From: Combretum micranthum
Taxonomy: Eukaryota; Streptophyta; Magnoliopsida; Myrtales; Combretaceae
Assembly: GCA_024138025.1 (NCBI GenBank)
Contig: JAMXBD010001357.1
Span: forward strand, 248,001 to 312,000
DNA length: 64,000 bases
Direction: 5' to 3'
The stretch's first letter is position 1. Each line of letters opens with the position of its first letter. The notes beneath the pieces are model-generated. The model was not told where the DNA came from and made no database searches. It saw nothing but the letters and a program-made list of their open reading frames with translations. Made by a program: the position numbers and the translations under genes. Positions 23,299 to 34,712 of this stretch are shown here, piece after piece.

Positions 23299-23327
23299 GG
23301 GGGGGGGGGGGGAGGGGGGGGTTGGGG
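23299..23327 (+). repeat. G-run, potential G-quadruplex
   Basis: A run of 14 G, one A, 8 G, TT and 4 G in AT-rich context. The arrangement can supply four G-tracts. Homopolymer length may be inaccurate. Confidence 0.7.
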
Positions 23328-25615
23328 TGAAAGAATTGCAATACTTTTTAAAAATAGGATGTCTATGTTTTTTCAAAAGTTTGTTGGGTGGTTGATGAAA
23401 TTCTCCTAATAATTCCTTATGATCTTATATATAACTCAATGGCTATTGTAATACATTAGTCCCATAAAGATTGTAGATTATTAGCTAGGCATGCTGTAAG
23501 CCCGGAAAATTTCAGTAAATAATTTCAAGACGAACTTCGGAAATAAACCCTAAAAATCACTCCAAATTAAAACCGAATTTCAACTAATCCAAAACACGAA
23601 CGAATTCAGAAACTTCTTAATATTGAGAAAATGAAAATCTTTAAAATAAAATAAGAACACAGTGGGCTTCAAATTCAAAACCACGACGTACGAAAAATTC
23701 CATATCTAACTCCGGCTTATAAAATCGGTAATATAAAGCCCAAAAACAAATATTAAAAAGTAAATAATGATTAACTTTTGAAAATATAACTCAATTCAAG
23801 AATTTCGAAAACATTAAGGATATTAAATACTTACAAAAATAAAATTTAAAATAATTTCTCAATTAAATATGTTGTATAAACATAAATATCAGTTTCCAAA
23901 TTGGCAAAGGTCTAAACCGGAAAAATCACCCGAGAAACCCTAACCGGAATACAATAGTGTAAGTCCGGCAATCTAGCGCCCCTAACCCTAGAGGCCGAGA
24001 TGTAGTTTAAATATGTAGAATAGCTCATAGTAATATGAGTTTGTTTAAAAATATCAGATTGGTAAATTTTTGACCTATTTCGAACCCGTTCGGATACAGA
24101 CTTCGAAAAGCGTGTCCCTCGAGATATCAAAAATATACCAATAGTACCGTTAGACTCGTAATTTCATAAGATTTCTAAATATATCAGTTATATAATTTTT
24201 CGGTTATAAAAGTTACAGTTATAACCTTTTAATCGTATTTCCATTATTACCGGTAATTGATTAGTCTTTTGCACTATTCATTTTTATTTTATTACAAAAT
24301 TTTATTATTCCTATAAAGTCTTATATTTTTAGATAAATATTTTATATGTTATAGAAAATTTTGTTTTTTAAAATTTAGTTCGTTTCGGGTCTTTACGGGA
24401 TCAGATTCTGTTTAAGACCCGATACTAAAATAAAATAAAATAATTTAATAATTGAAAAATATTTTATTTTCATAAAATAATTTTTAGAATTTTTCGGGTT
24501 ATAAAATATTATTTATAGCCCATATTCGCGTATTTTGATCATACCGGTAACATATTTGTTAAAATACTAAAATAATTCAAATAATTATTTAATTTTAATT
24601 ATGAAAAATCTGCTACAATTATTTGGAATAATTTTCTAATTTTTTTTATTTTATTAAAAAAGTACTTTACAACCCATACTTTCAAGTACACCTTACACAT
24701 CTCACTTCTTTTCACTTCAATCTTTTACACTTTATTATATCAATTCATGGCAGATTTTTTACCCTATTTATGGCTGCCATTGTCCTTCATTTACTCCATT
24801 TTGACCAATTTAATTATTTTCTACTCCTTCTTAAGAAAGTTACATTACACATTAATTATACAATTCAATTTTGAGTCAAATTTCAAACAACACCTCTCTC
24901 CTCTCTCTCTAATTCACGTGGAAGCTGTCCTCCCTCCCCAAAATCTGCCTTGTTTTATTTTTTTCTTCATTCATTCATTTAATACACTTAATTTCTCTCT
25001 CTCCTTCATTTACTCATTCCTTCCTTTTTCATTCTTTAGTCTTTCTCTCTCATTTTTCCTCTCTTTCTTCTTCATTTCCTCTTGTTCCTCCATGAAAAAC
25101 AAGCTGCCCCCTTCTTCTTTCATGGCTTCCACACTTCATTTTTAAAGATTTCTAAGCCAATCTTCTTCCCAAAGCTCCATAGGTGATATAGGTAAAGTGT
25201 AATGGAAGTTTCATGCATCAAATGACCTTCCATAAGCTTAAAAGCTTAGGATGATGATGCCAAAAATGAAACACTCTCTTCTCCACTTTTATTATCTTGT
25301 ATTATAGGTATTTTCTTGTTTAAAGTTGTTATATTTTGTAGATCTAAATTTTTGTAGCTTTGATTTTCGTTTATGCCATAGATCTTGTTATTTAAGTTGT
25401 TATATTTGTTATTTCTTATGATTTATGCATAGATCCATCATCCACATGTGTTCATGCACTATAACTAGTTTAGAAAACTAGATCTAGAGTTTTAAGTTCA
25501 TAAAATGCATTAGACTTTGTTTTATGTTCATGGATGGCTTGTAAAAGCATGATGATAGTAAGAAAGCTTTAGGAAACTCAAGATCTATTGTATTTTCAAC
25601 AAAAATAATTTTTGA

Positions 25616-26720
25616 AAATTCGGATGAAAATGGAGTCATATTTAGAAAAGTTGTTTTTCAACTTCAAAATGTGTATTTTTCATTTAAAATGAAGGGCTTA
25701 GGGTATAGATACCATAAATGAAAGATTTTGATAAGTAAAGTTTAGATCTATGATGTTTATAACTTATTACCATGCATTTGTTTTATGTTTATGTTCATGT
25801 TAAGTATAGATCCTAGTTTTGAACTCAAACAAAATTGTGAAATTCGTATTTTGGCAAGACCCCCATTTAAAAACCACTTTCCAAGTGTTAAAATGTAATT
25901 TTTACTTAAGAAAATGAAGGCTTAATATATGTATATCATCAAGACTTCTTTCTACAAGAATCAAAAGTGATTTTCAAAATAAAAATTATATTTTCGGATT
26001 TTGGCCAAGGCCTATTTTAAAAACATGTTTTCCAACTCAAAAATGAAGTTTTTATTCAAGAAATGAAAGGCTCATAATATATGATAGGTAAGGAATGGAT
26101 TTTCATAAGCTTAGATAGATTTTATCAAAAGATATGACCACAAATAAATTTTCTAAATTCGGATCCCAACCAAGACCAATTTTGAAAACCCATTTATCAA
26201 CTCCAAAACTCATGTTTTATGCGAAAAATGAAGTATATAGGTAATAGATATCATTAAGCAATGATTTTTACAAGTTAAAATGAGTTTAGGCATGAGTAAT
26301 GTGTAAAACAAGTAATGGAATTAAAATGAAAATTTTGAGTTAGTGATCAAATTGTCAAATTCGTAATTTGAGATGATGCATATGTAATCACTTAGTATTT
26401 GAACTCAAATTGCAAGTTTTATGTGTTAAATGAAGTCCTTAGACAATAGATATAGTAAAGCTTCAAATTTTGATGCATTAAACAAGTTTTCTCATAAGAA
26501 ATATGCAAGAAATGAAATTTTCCAAAATTCGGATTTTTGAGTAAATCATATTGGAAAACATATTTACAAAGTGTAAAATAGAAATTTTTATGTAGAAATG
26601 AAGGTCATAAGTAATATATATAATGAAGACTCAATTTTAACAAAAATAATTATATTTTCTTAAGTAATAGATCCAAAACAAATGGAAATAATCAAAGCTA
26701 GGAAACTAGTATTCGTAAAA
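25616..26720 (+). repeat. Degenerate tandem repeats in the LTR leader, 6-7 units
   Basis: Units of roughly 150-220 bp each begin with AAATTCGGA or AAATTCGTA (about 25616, 25840, 25991, 26155, 26357, 26524, possibly 26710). Each continues with a TTTTCCAACTCAAAA-like part and an AAATGAAGGCYTTAGG-like part, then ATAGATA. The complete element shows only about three units (53057, 53260, 53425; and 61281, 61483, 61651). Confidence 0.65.
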
Positions 26721-27610
26721 GTGGTTATCCTTGAAGTCTTGTAATATAAGGAGTTATAAAATTTTCTTTTAGCAAGAATCATCAAGATCATGCATACATT
26801 AAGCTCGTCTCATGTCATTCATGTTAGGGAATCATTCATATTACATGTATAGCTAATCTATATAGTAGGAACATTACAAACATTTACAAAACTATTTTTC
26901 GGACTTGGAAATTGTTGCTGCCCTAATCTGATCCGAACTTTTCAAAGCTTCAAAGTTTTCAAAACTTAAATATAATATTAGGAATAGATAGATCTTTCGA
27001 AGTAGATAGAAATCGATATATAATTTGCGAGATTCCGAGTTAAAATGACCAAGTTATGGCTTTTAAGTTAGAATTCCCGCGTAGGACGCGAATTACGAAT
27101 TTGATAGTTCGTATAAAATCGTTTGGATTAGTTTGAGTTGAAATACTTATTAGAGTATTTCTTCCTTTTTAGGTGATCCCGAATTCGACGATTCCCTACC
27201 ACCGGATTATTATTACTAGAAGACCGGTGATCCAATGACCGAGTGAGTTTTCTCCTTGTTTTGTTACCTTGATTGTGCTTGTAGTTAGTTGCATTAGAAT
27301 TATAGGAACAAGATAAAAACCGATATGAACGGGATGGGATATATGATGAGGCTGTGATGAATGTATGCCAAAGAATACTAAAGCATATCGAAACCACGAT
27401 TTGATTGGATAACTGCACTGTTCATATTATTTCTGTTATGTGTATGATATTGGTGGTCACTCTAAAGAACGTATATAAATATTTTGACCTAAGCAAAAAA
27501 AATTGGTCATGCATCGCATCGGACATATTGCATTTGGTAGCGTGCTACTCCTACGCAGGTCGATCGGTATGGTCCGAGGACTCGTTTGGATAATGAGACC
27601 CGGGATCAGA

Positions 27611-27659
27611 GCTCATTCATAGGAAACTAAGGCATCGGGGATGCATTCCATGTGTGAGC
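27611..27659 (+). other. Conserved U5 hairpin, copy B
   Basis: Arms GCTCATTCATAGGA (27611-27624) and TTCCATGTGTGAGC (27646-27659) pair at 12 of 14 positions, counting two GU pairs. The inner stem is GCAT/ATGC around CGGGG. Homologous to 2072-2122. Confidence 0.65.
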
Positions 27660-28596
27660 CTAGCCAGGCGAGTGCTATGAGCCGAGGCTTGGGACTAGCA
27701 GCGTCGTGTAGACTTCAATACCATCCCTAACCCAAGATACGGAGGGCGTAAATCCGTTCTGTGTGTGGGTTCCGGATACCCATGCATAATTGCTTGCTCA
27801 TGTGTTTGTTCATGCATAGCATATGGTTGATTATAACTTGCTTGTTATGGTACGGAATTAAGGAATTCTCACTAAGCTAGTGTAGCTTATACCCCAATAG
27901 TTGTTTAAATGAACATTATTTCAAGAATGCAAAGTGGAGACTGAATTGGTTGGAGCGGGAATGACTCCGAGATATCGGCGATGAATACGAATGTTTGAAG
28001 TTATCAGCTAGTTTTATGATTTGTCTTATAATAGTTTATGCAGGGAAGTCTGTGGATGAATAAATTGAAGTTGAATGATTTGTATTTGAAGTATAATGAT
28101 TTGTATTTTGAAGTATAGTGGTTTGTATCGAAAGTATAGTGGATTTTATTTCCTTTACATTGTTACTCAATTGTATCAACATAAAATGTATCATTCCGAT
28201 GTGTCTCCCTTATGTGTTAGACGCCTTGTACATACTATGGAAGCCTTCGCATGACTGAGGTGGTCATTCTTAGGCTTTAATATTGTGTACGGCGGATTGC
28301 CACGTTTAGGATACCCTTCGAGGCGTGACATATGCAAAAAGGTATGCCATTATAGGGATCCTAACCCACCTAATCTGCTAGAAACCTTATAAAGTTTTAG
28401 GTTTGGGTTTCGATATATAGCTAAAATCTTAAAGGTTTCAGGATTAGGTATCGATCCTATAAGATGCCCAATGGATACATAACCCTATACTAAAATAAAA
28501 AAAATTCCTAAAGGCTAATGAAATCTGTATACGAGTGAAATCACACATGCACTAGCATAAGTAGCCCAAAGATGTGACCTTATATGATTTGAACAA

Positions 28597-28901
28597 TCAG
28601 TAAATTACACTAGAAGGTCCCAACATTTGAAGGTAAGTTCATTTAAGGTCCAAATGTTTCAAAAAGTTCAAGAGAGGTCTCAAGGTTTGAAAAAGTGTCT
28701 TATTGACATATTCAATGGAGACATTAGAAGAAGAGTTTTCTGAGTTTTAATATTAAATATTTCTTTGTTGACATGTGTTAATAGAGACCTCAATTAACCT
28801 ACTCTTCCAAACATTGGGACCTCAATTGACCCACTTTTCTAAACGTTAGGACCTTAAATGACTTATCACCAAACACTGTAATCTTTCGGTGTAATTTACC
28901 C
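28597..28901. mobile_element. Mutator-type MITE, 305 bp, with 9-bp TSD
   Basis: Long inverted repeats: left TCAGTAAATTACAC..., right in reverse complement GGGTAAATTACAC..., continuing with AAGGTCCMAAYRTTT-type text on both sides. Flanks TTTGAACAA at 28588-28596 and 28902-28910 are a perfect 9-bp duplication, the length made by Mutator transposases. No coding sequence, so non-autonomous. Confidence 0.85.
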
Positions 28902-28910
28902 TTTGAACAA

Positions 28911-29789
28911 TGCATATTACATTGGCAATGTAAAGTTTTCAAAACAAAAAGAGCTAGAGACACCTTCATTTTCCATTTTCATATTAAGAACTCATGACTA
29001 TTAATTATTAAAAAAAACACACAAAAAGTGAAAATGTGTAAAATCTTAAAATGTAACAGATACTCTTAACCATCCAAATAATGTTAGTTTTAGCTGATCG
29101 AATTAGAAATTTTGTTTTAAAGTTCAAGATATAACCTTATATATATATATTTTTCTGGCAATTGGCATGGTATCTATAGCTGAAGGTGATGCTTGTCTTG
29201 TAACTTTTGATGCATCAATGCATAAGTACAAAAATAAAGTGCCTTTATGTATTAGAGATAGAGAGAGAGTAAAACAACAGGAGTACAAGTTATTAAAAAT
29301 TGTACTAGTTTGTTTGTAATATTATATTGTAATAGAGATAAAAGCTCATGTGTTTTTCAAAAAAGTCCTATAAATTGAATAGAAGGTATTTATAGAAATA
29401 AATTAGTATATTGAATGTATCTATTTGTTTTTTGAGATGATGTGATTCATAATTTTTTTTTCTTTTTTCCTTGTCTTTCATCAAGGATTATAAGATTATA
29501 TTTAGGTTCTAAAGCAAACCCTATAGAGCAAGTTTGTATATAGTATGAAAACCCTATAGGATTATAGGTTAAATTTGATAAACCCTATAAAGTAGCAAGT
29601 TGAATTTTAGGTTTATATGATTCATCCAAAACCTAATCCAGTTGCATCCTTATTTGTAGCTCAATTAAGCGATTACAATTGATTGTCATATCTAATGGAA
29701 ATATGTAATAAGTAATATACACTCCATATGTACATATACATATATGTATATATTAAAATTTAAGCTATTATAGCCTTGCTTACTTACAC
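28911..29789. other. AT-rich non-coding stretch
   Basis: Holds the right part of the possible hAT element with repeated CCCTATA motifs (29518-29600), a short TA run near 29140, and poly-A/T. No gene recognised. Confidence 0.5.
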
Positions 29790-29899
29790 CTTCCATTCTA
29801 CACATATTGCTTCCTTTAGACACTATACTCTATATAGAAGGTTATAAATTTGCCATTTATATGACTCTTTTCCTCAATAAAAATATGCATCTCACATCT

Positions 29900-30960
29900 T
29901 CTTTAGCCCCTTCACTAAAATGTCATGACCCATTTAAATGGTCAATACCATATTTCTTGGGCCACAACTTACTGCACTTGCCTACTAGAAATCGCTCCTT
30001 CCTTAAGAATACCATCACCTGATCTCCTACCTCAAACAACTATCTCTTTTGATGTTTTTTCTACCACTTCCTTGTACTTAGCATTAGATTCTTCAATTCT
30101 TCCCTTTATTTCAGCTATAGTAGCTTGCTAGTGCTCAGCCATGTTCTTAGCAGCTATATTAATCTCAAGTGTCTTGGGCGGCTTTATCATGACTAATGTG
30201 TGTTATGGTGACTTGGTATAACTACAGAAATGGTGACTTCCCTATTGTCTTATGGATAACGTTGTTATAGGCGAACTCTACTTGGGCTAGAGCCACATCC
30301 CATTGTCTTTTCTTTTCTCTACATATACTACTAATCAAATTACCGACAGTCCAGTTGGTCACTTTCATCCTCCATTTGTCTGTGGGTAAGCTATGCTACT
30401 GTAGTTTAGAGAGGAATTAAACATCTGCCATAAGGTCCTCTAGATGTGACTAAGGAATTCGTTGTCCTTGTCTGAAGTAATGGATTTAGGAACTCCATGA
30501 CGATGCACTACTTCCTTGAAGAACAATTTTGCAATTACTTATGCATCTGCAGTCTTCCTGCATGGAATAAAGTGAGCCATTATTGAAAACCTATCAACAA
30601 TAACAAACACCAAGTTAACACCTCGTTAGGTACAAGACAAATCTAGTATTAAGTCCATAGATAGGTCCTTTAGATGTTCTCAAGAACTGGCAACGGTGTA
30701 TATAACCTAGTATTATGGGACTGCCCTTTGGACATCTAACATACATAGCATCTCTGCATAATTTTGCTTATCCTAATTCAAATTGGCCAATAAAACCTTT
30801 CAGCTACTGCTCCTATGGTCTTGTCTCTCCCCAAGTGCCCAGCTAATCCTTTACCATGTAGGTCCCTAGTTAACTTTTCTCTTAGAGAAGACTTAGGGAT
30901 ACACAGTTGGTTCCCTTTCATCAAGTAACCCTCATGAACATAAAACTCACCACAAGTTCT
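29900..30960 (-). pseudogene. pol: Integrase remnant
   Basis: Minus-strand text shows the zinc-binding HHCC region with [20 protein letters not shown] and CYVCQ (about 30700-30870). The core has DLSMDLILDL (about 30650) and SDKDNEF (about 30470), carrying the first and second catalytic Asp. The third block, YPQT.G, has a frameshift, and the position of the catalytic Glu reads Lys (about 30365). Further on, FLVGKCSKLWPKKYG (about 29975) matches the C-terminal part near the chromodomain region. Integrase would insert the cDNA into the genome; this copy is inactive. Confidence 0.75.
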
Positions 30961-31049
30961 TTTGCAAAGAATTTCTCCCAGATCTCCTTGAAGTTAGTGT
31001 CATCCTTATACAACTCCTTCATATGCTTAACCCAACAACTTCATTACTC

Positions 31050-31510
31050 ATGGTCACTAGAAGATTAACTCTTCTACTCAAAGCATTAGCCACCTTATTC
31101 TATACCTTAGACTTATGCTTCAGTTTGAATGGAAAATTTTATAGGAACTAGATCCATCTAGCATGCATGTCTTTGCTAATTCAAGTATGATTACTCATGC
31201 GCTTTAGAGTGCCATAGTCTGAGTATAGAACAAACTCCTTCCCAATCAGAGAATGCTCTCAGATCCTTAATGCTCTCACAACAAAGTAGAATTCCTTGTC
31301 ATAAATAGACCAATTCTTCCTAGATTCACAAAGTTTCTCACTGAAGAAAGCTATTGGTCTCTTTTCCTATGACAATACAACTTTAATGCCTACCTCACTA
31401 GCATCACAATCTACTCAAACAATTTATCGAAATCATGTAGCGCTAGTACAAAGACACTATACAACCTCTCCTTCAGCACTGTAAAACCAACCTCAACCTC
31501 TTCACCTAAT
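31050..31510 (-). pseudogene. pol: RNase H remnant
   Basis: Located between the reverse transcriptase and the integrase. Frames with YxDFxVYSDYGTLK-like text (about 31190-31290) and the preceding SEKLxxS-type segment (about 31320-31350) are recognisable but interrupted. It would degrade the RNA strand during reverse transcription. Confidence 0.5.
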
Positions 31511-31639
31511 TGAAACTTCCATTTCTTCAAACACTTAGTTAATGGAGCAGTAATAATATTGAAATGCATGATAAAAACACCTATAAAAACTAGCTAACCC
31601 TAGAAAACTCCTTAGCTCAACTATAGTCTTTGGAACAAA

Positions 31640-32330
31640 CCACTCTAATAGCTTTTTCCTTCTCCTCATTCATTATAATCCCCTCACCACTGACTATAAA
31701 CCCAAGAATAATAGCTTCTTAGACATGAAGGTACACTTCTTCAAATTTACACACAATTTATTCTCTTTCAAGATAGTCAATACACCTCTCAAATGTTCCG
31801 CATGCTCCTCTTTAGATTTGCTATAAATCATAATGTCATCAAAGTAGGCCACTACAAAATGACCAATGAAGGGTTTTAGTACTTGGTTCACGACGCGTAT
31901 AAAAGTGCTTGGTGTGTTGCAAAGACTAAATGGCATTGCTAACCATCATAAAAACCCTCTTTTGTCTTGAATGTTGTCTTCCACTCGTCTCAAACTTGAT
32001 TTTAATCTGATGGTAACCATTCCTTAGGTCAAATTTGGAAAACACATTTGGCCTGCTGAGTTTGTCCAGCATATCTTCCAATCGGGGTACTGGGAATTTA
32101 TACCCAATATTGATTTTGCTAATGGCCCTGCTATAAACACACTTCCTCCAACTACTATCTTCCTTCGAGGTTATTAATGCAAGTATAGCACATGGACTCA
32201 GACTCTCACTGATAAATTTTTTCTATAATAACTCCTGTAATTTCTCTTGCAAAACTTCAATCTCTTGGAGACTCATCCTGTAGTATGGTAAGTTTCGTAA
32301 ACTCACCCCTAGCACCAAATCAATTGATGT
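31640..32330 (-). pseudogene. pol: Reverse transcriptase remnant
   Basis: The open piece 31694-31936 encodes 80 residues with [12 protein letters not shown] (family MPFGLxNAPATF) and the catalytic box YFDD at residues 31-34, followed by [11 protein letters not shown], then FLGL. The upstream text at 31940-32160, in shifted frames, matches the conserved blocks before it. The catalytic Asp pair is intact, but the protein is broken by stops outside this piece. Confidence 0.85.
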
Positions 32331-32804
32331 TGGATGTCCCTCATAGGTGGTAGTCCCACTAGCAAGTTTTTAGGCATCACATCCTTAAACTCGTCCAACA
32401 CCTCCTTACTACCCCTAGCATATCATCAATACTCTCTTTCTTACTACCTTAACTTGTTTCCCCATAAGCATGTGCACAACTCTAAACTCCATCATAGCCT
32501 CCTCTATCTCTCTTTTTTGAATGAGTGATAGTTAGAAAAGAGCATCCTTCTACCTTGATGGTTTTAGGATGAGTTGTTATCTTCAAAGGCAGCATATACT
32601 TCATACCCACTTTCTCTAACATGTACACATTCTCCTTTCCTGCATGTTGGTCATTCACATCATACTATCAAGGTCTCCCAAACAACAGGTGACATGCATC
32701 CATGTCCACTAAATCATAACAAACTCCATCTTTACACTTACCTATTAAGAATGGTACTCTACATCTTTTCTTTACATCAATCCTCTCAGCTGCTTTGATC
32801 TGCC

Positions 32805-33227
32805 TTACAGTGTATGAGTTAGAATGTTTCTCCACTGGTTGCTGCAACTGCTCATAACCTCCCTATTAATAACGTTTTCATAGCTTCCACTATCAATTAT
32901 TAAATCACATATCTTCCCATCTATTGTACACCTGGTACGAAACAATTGGTGTTGTTGGATGTCTTCCTCCTGCTTAGGTACCAACATCAACTTCCTAATA
33001 CCATGTGTCTGCTCAACCTCTTCCTCTTCCTCATCATAGTGCTCATCTTCCCCATCAAGTTCACGGTAGATCTCTTCATCTCTCTCAACAATATTCACAC
33101 TTTTCCTATTAGGACATTTGTTCGACTGGTGCCCCAGTTGGTTACAATGGTAACACTTGCTCAAAATAGGCCTTACATATGGAAATTTTCTCAATATAAC
33201 AATTTTATACCTAAAAAAAAAGTTCAT
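32805..33227 (-). pseudogene. Gag zinc knuckle plus aspartic protease
   Basis: A 140-codon frame. Residues 25-38 form a zinc knuckle CYHCNQLGHQSNKC (CX2CX4HX4C). A strongly acidic stretch follows at about residues 48-72. Then comes the protease region with the active-site triad DSG at residues 112-114, preceded by CTIDGKICDLII. The first 15 or so residues are read from the inserted TIR element (33184 onward) and are not native. The acidic linker between nucleocapsid and protease is a feature of this type of polyprotein. The longest readable remnant of the element. Confidence 0.8.
33082..33183 (-). repeat. 102-bp direct duplication, left copy (zinc-knuckle region)
   Basis: Runs from CTCTCAACAA to CTTACATATGGA and recurs at 34611-34712 with about ten substitutions. 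It covers the zinc-knuckle codons. The two copies lie exactly on either side of the TIR insertion. Confidence 0.85.
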
Positions 33228-34610
33228 TGACAGTATTTGAACTTTCTCAATATAACAATTTTATACCTAAAAAAAATTTTAGCTCACAAAAATACCTAAA
33301 CTTTTAAAATTTGCACTAATGGTCATTTTAACCAGAATCCAGCCATAACTTCGGCGCCTTGCTGACATTTATATTCAAAAATTAATTTTTTTAATATCCA
33401 AGTCGGTATATTTATTTATTTATTTATTTTTACTTCCTCTTTCTTTACTATCTCTCCTTCATCTCTCTCCTTAAAACCCTAGTGTCAAAACCAATTGGAC
33501 GAAAAAAAAAAAAAAAAAACCAGACATCAAACCTCAAAACCACCTCATACCGACACCACCAACTTACAAAACCTAGCATGAACCACTAAAACCACCAAAT
33601 AGAACCACTAATGCCTCCCTCTTCTACCTCGATTTGGTGGAGTTAAACGTAGGAGTGCATGAGCGATGAGGCGACGTGTGGCAGAGATCAACATAGGAGA
33701 GATCATCATCACACAAACATCAATGTCGGTAATAACCAAAACCCACCATCACCACCACAAAACATAAACCGATGTCCACAATCAACAATCACTCAATCCC
33801 CATTACCATCATGGGAAAATCCAAGAACATGAACCAACATCCACAACTCCACCACTTCAAACCCCAAACATAATCTCCAATCCCAAAGCTCTTTCTTCCT
33901 CTAGTCTGACCATGGCTTCCTTCTCTACATGTTTCACAACCCAAAACACCATCCCATACAAGACCTTGAATGCCCAATTCAAACCATCCTTCAACCTGTC
34001 TACCCACATAAAAATCTCCTTCAAAAACCCATTAAAAATTATAATCTTGATTAGTTAAAAAAAATCCCATCTTATTAGCAAATCCCCATTAAAGCATAAA
34101 AATCCCATCTTGATTAGGAAAAAAAATAGTAATCATCACTAAACTTTTAAAATTTATAATCGATGGTGAGTAGGTTGTCGGATTAAGGAAAGAGATGGCT
34201 AAGTTGGTGGTCTAATAACTTAAATATAACGCTATTGGACTTCATTGTTTCTAACTTGTCAGCTGGAGTTGTTTTGAATTTTTTTTTCTTTTTTTGAAAG
34301 AAGAAGGAGGAGGAGAGAGCGTGGAAAAGAGAGATAGGGAGGAGAGAGAAAAGTTAAAGAAAAAAGAAAAAATGAGAGAGAGAAAAAATTAAAAATAACA
34401 ATAATAATTTGTTAATTAAGAAACAAAATTAATTTTCTAATATAAATACTGTACCATGTCACCAAAGCACCGGAGTTATGACTGGATTCTGATCAAAATG
34501 ACCACCGATGCAAATTTTAAAAAGTTTAGGTATTTTTATGAGCCCATATTTTTTATAGGTATAAAACTGTTATATTGAGAAAGTTCAGATACCGTCAATG
34601 AAATTAACCA
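33184..34610. mobile_element. TIR element inserted in the Reina-like gag (about 1.4 kb)
   Basis: Long inverted repeats: left arm from TTCATTGACAGTATTTGAAC (33223) to about 33400, right arm from about 34430 to 34602, which begins TTCATTGACGGTATCTGAAC in reverse complement. The outermost 40 bp on the left (33184-33222) repeats the inner TIR text TTCTCAATATAACAATTTTA, so the left end is partially duplicated. The interior has a TATTTATT microsatellite, a pyrimidine tract, an AAACCCTAGTG-like start and a C/A-rich segment that could be captured host leader sequence. No transposase and no short TSD were found. Probably a non-autonomous Mutator-like element. Confidence 0.65.
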
Positions 34611-34712
34611 CTCTCAACAATGGTCACACTTTTCCTATTAGAACATTTGTTCGACCAGTGCCTCGGTTGGTTACAATGGTAAGACTTGCCCATAATAAGC
34701 CTTACATATGGA
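34611..34712 (-). repeat. 102-bp direct duplication, right copy
   Basis: Partner of 33082-33183. Here the zinc knuckle still reads CYHCNQPRHWSNKC, with H and all Cys retained. It joins directly to the native upstream gag, so this is the copy in the original position. Confidence 0.8.

Larger units (their letters stand above)
23495..28330 (+). mobile_element. 4.8-kb solo LTR of the giant-LTR family
   Basis: Starts TGTAAGCCCGGAAAATTTCA and ends CGAGGCGTGACA, as do the two LTRs of the complete element at 50462-63441. It aligns with them over most of its length. Flanks CATGC (23490-23494) and TATGC (28331-28335) are a TSD with one mismatch. No internal domain is attached, so it arose by recombination between two LTRs. 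It differs from the complete element in the leader region, where it has more copies of a degenerate tandem unit (25616-26720). A 132-codon ORF at 24747-25145 lies in the low-complexity pyrimidine leader and is not considered a gene. Confidence 0.9.
23486..29652. mobile_element. Possible old hAT-type element hosting the solo LTR and a MITE
   Basis: Left end TAGGCATGCAA is read across the solo LTR insertion; right end, in reverse complement, is TAAGGATGCAA. Both resemble the TIR of the hAT MITE at 43064-43619 (TAAGGATGCAA). Outer flanks TTATTAGC (23478-23485) and TTTGTAGC (29653-29660) agree at 6 of 8 positions, the hAT TSD length. Removing the solo LTR and the Mutator MITE leaves about 1 kb containing repeated CCCTATAGG-type text. 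Tentative. Confidence 0.4.

Noticed and set aside
17480..23490. Organellar insertion or host gene in the long unannotated stretch
   Set aside because: No chloroplast or mitochondrial gene text, no open reading frame with domain, and no splice-consistent exon series found by eye. A database search would be needed to exclude non-coding RNA genes.
24747..25145. 132-codon ORF beginning MADFLPYLWL
   Set aside because: Low-complexity S/F/L-rich translation of a pyrimidine tract inside the solo LTR leader. It is not open in the homologous LTRs of the complete element.
27128..27418. Minus-strand ORFs with NATNYKHNQGNKTRRKL (also 53948-54202 and 62320-62538)
   Set aside because: The same peptide-like text recurs because the LTR itself is repeated. 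It lies antisense in U5, shows different ends in each copy, and has no known domain.
32946..33230. 94-codon plus-strand ORF
   Set aside because: Antisense to the zinc-knuckle/protease frame, which has clear motifs.
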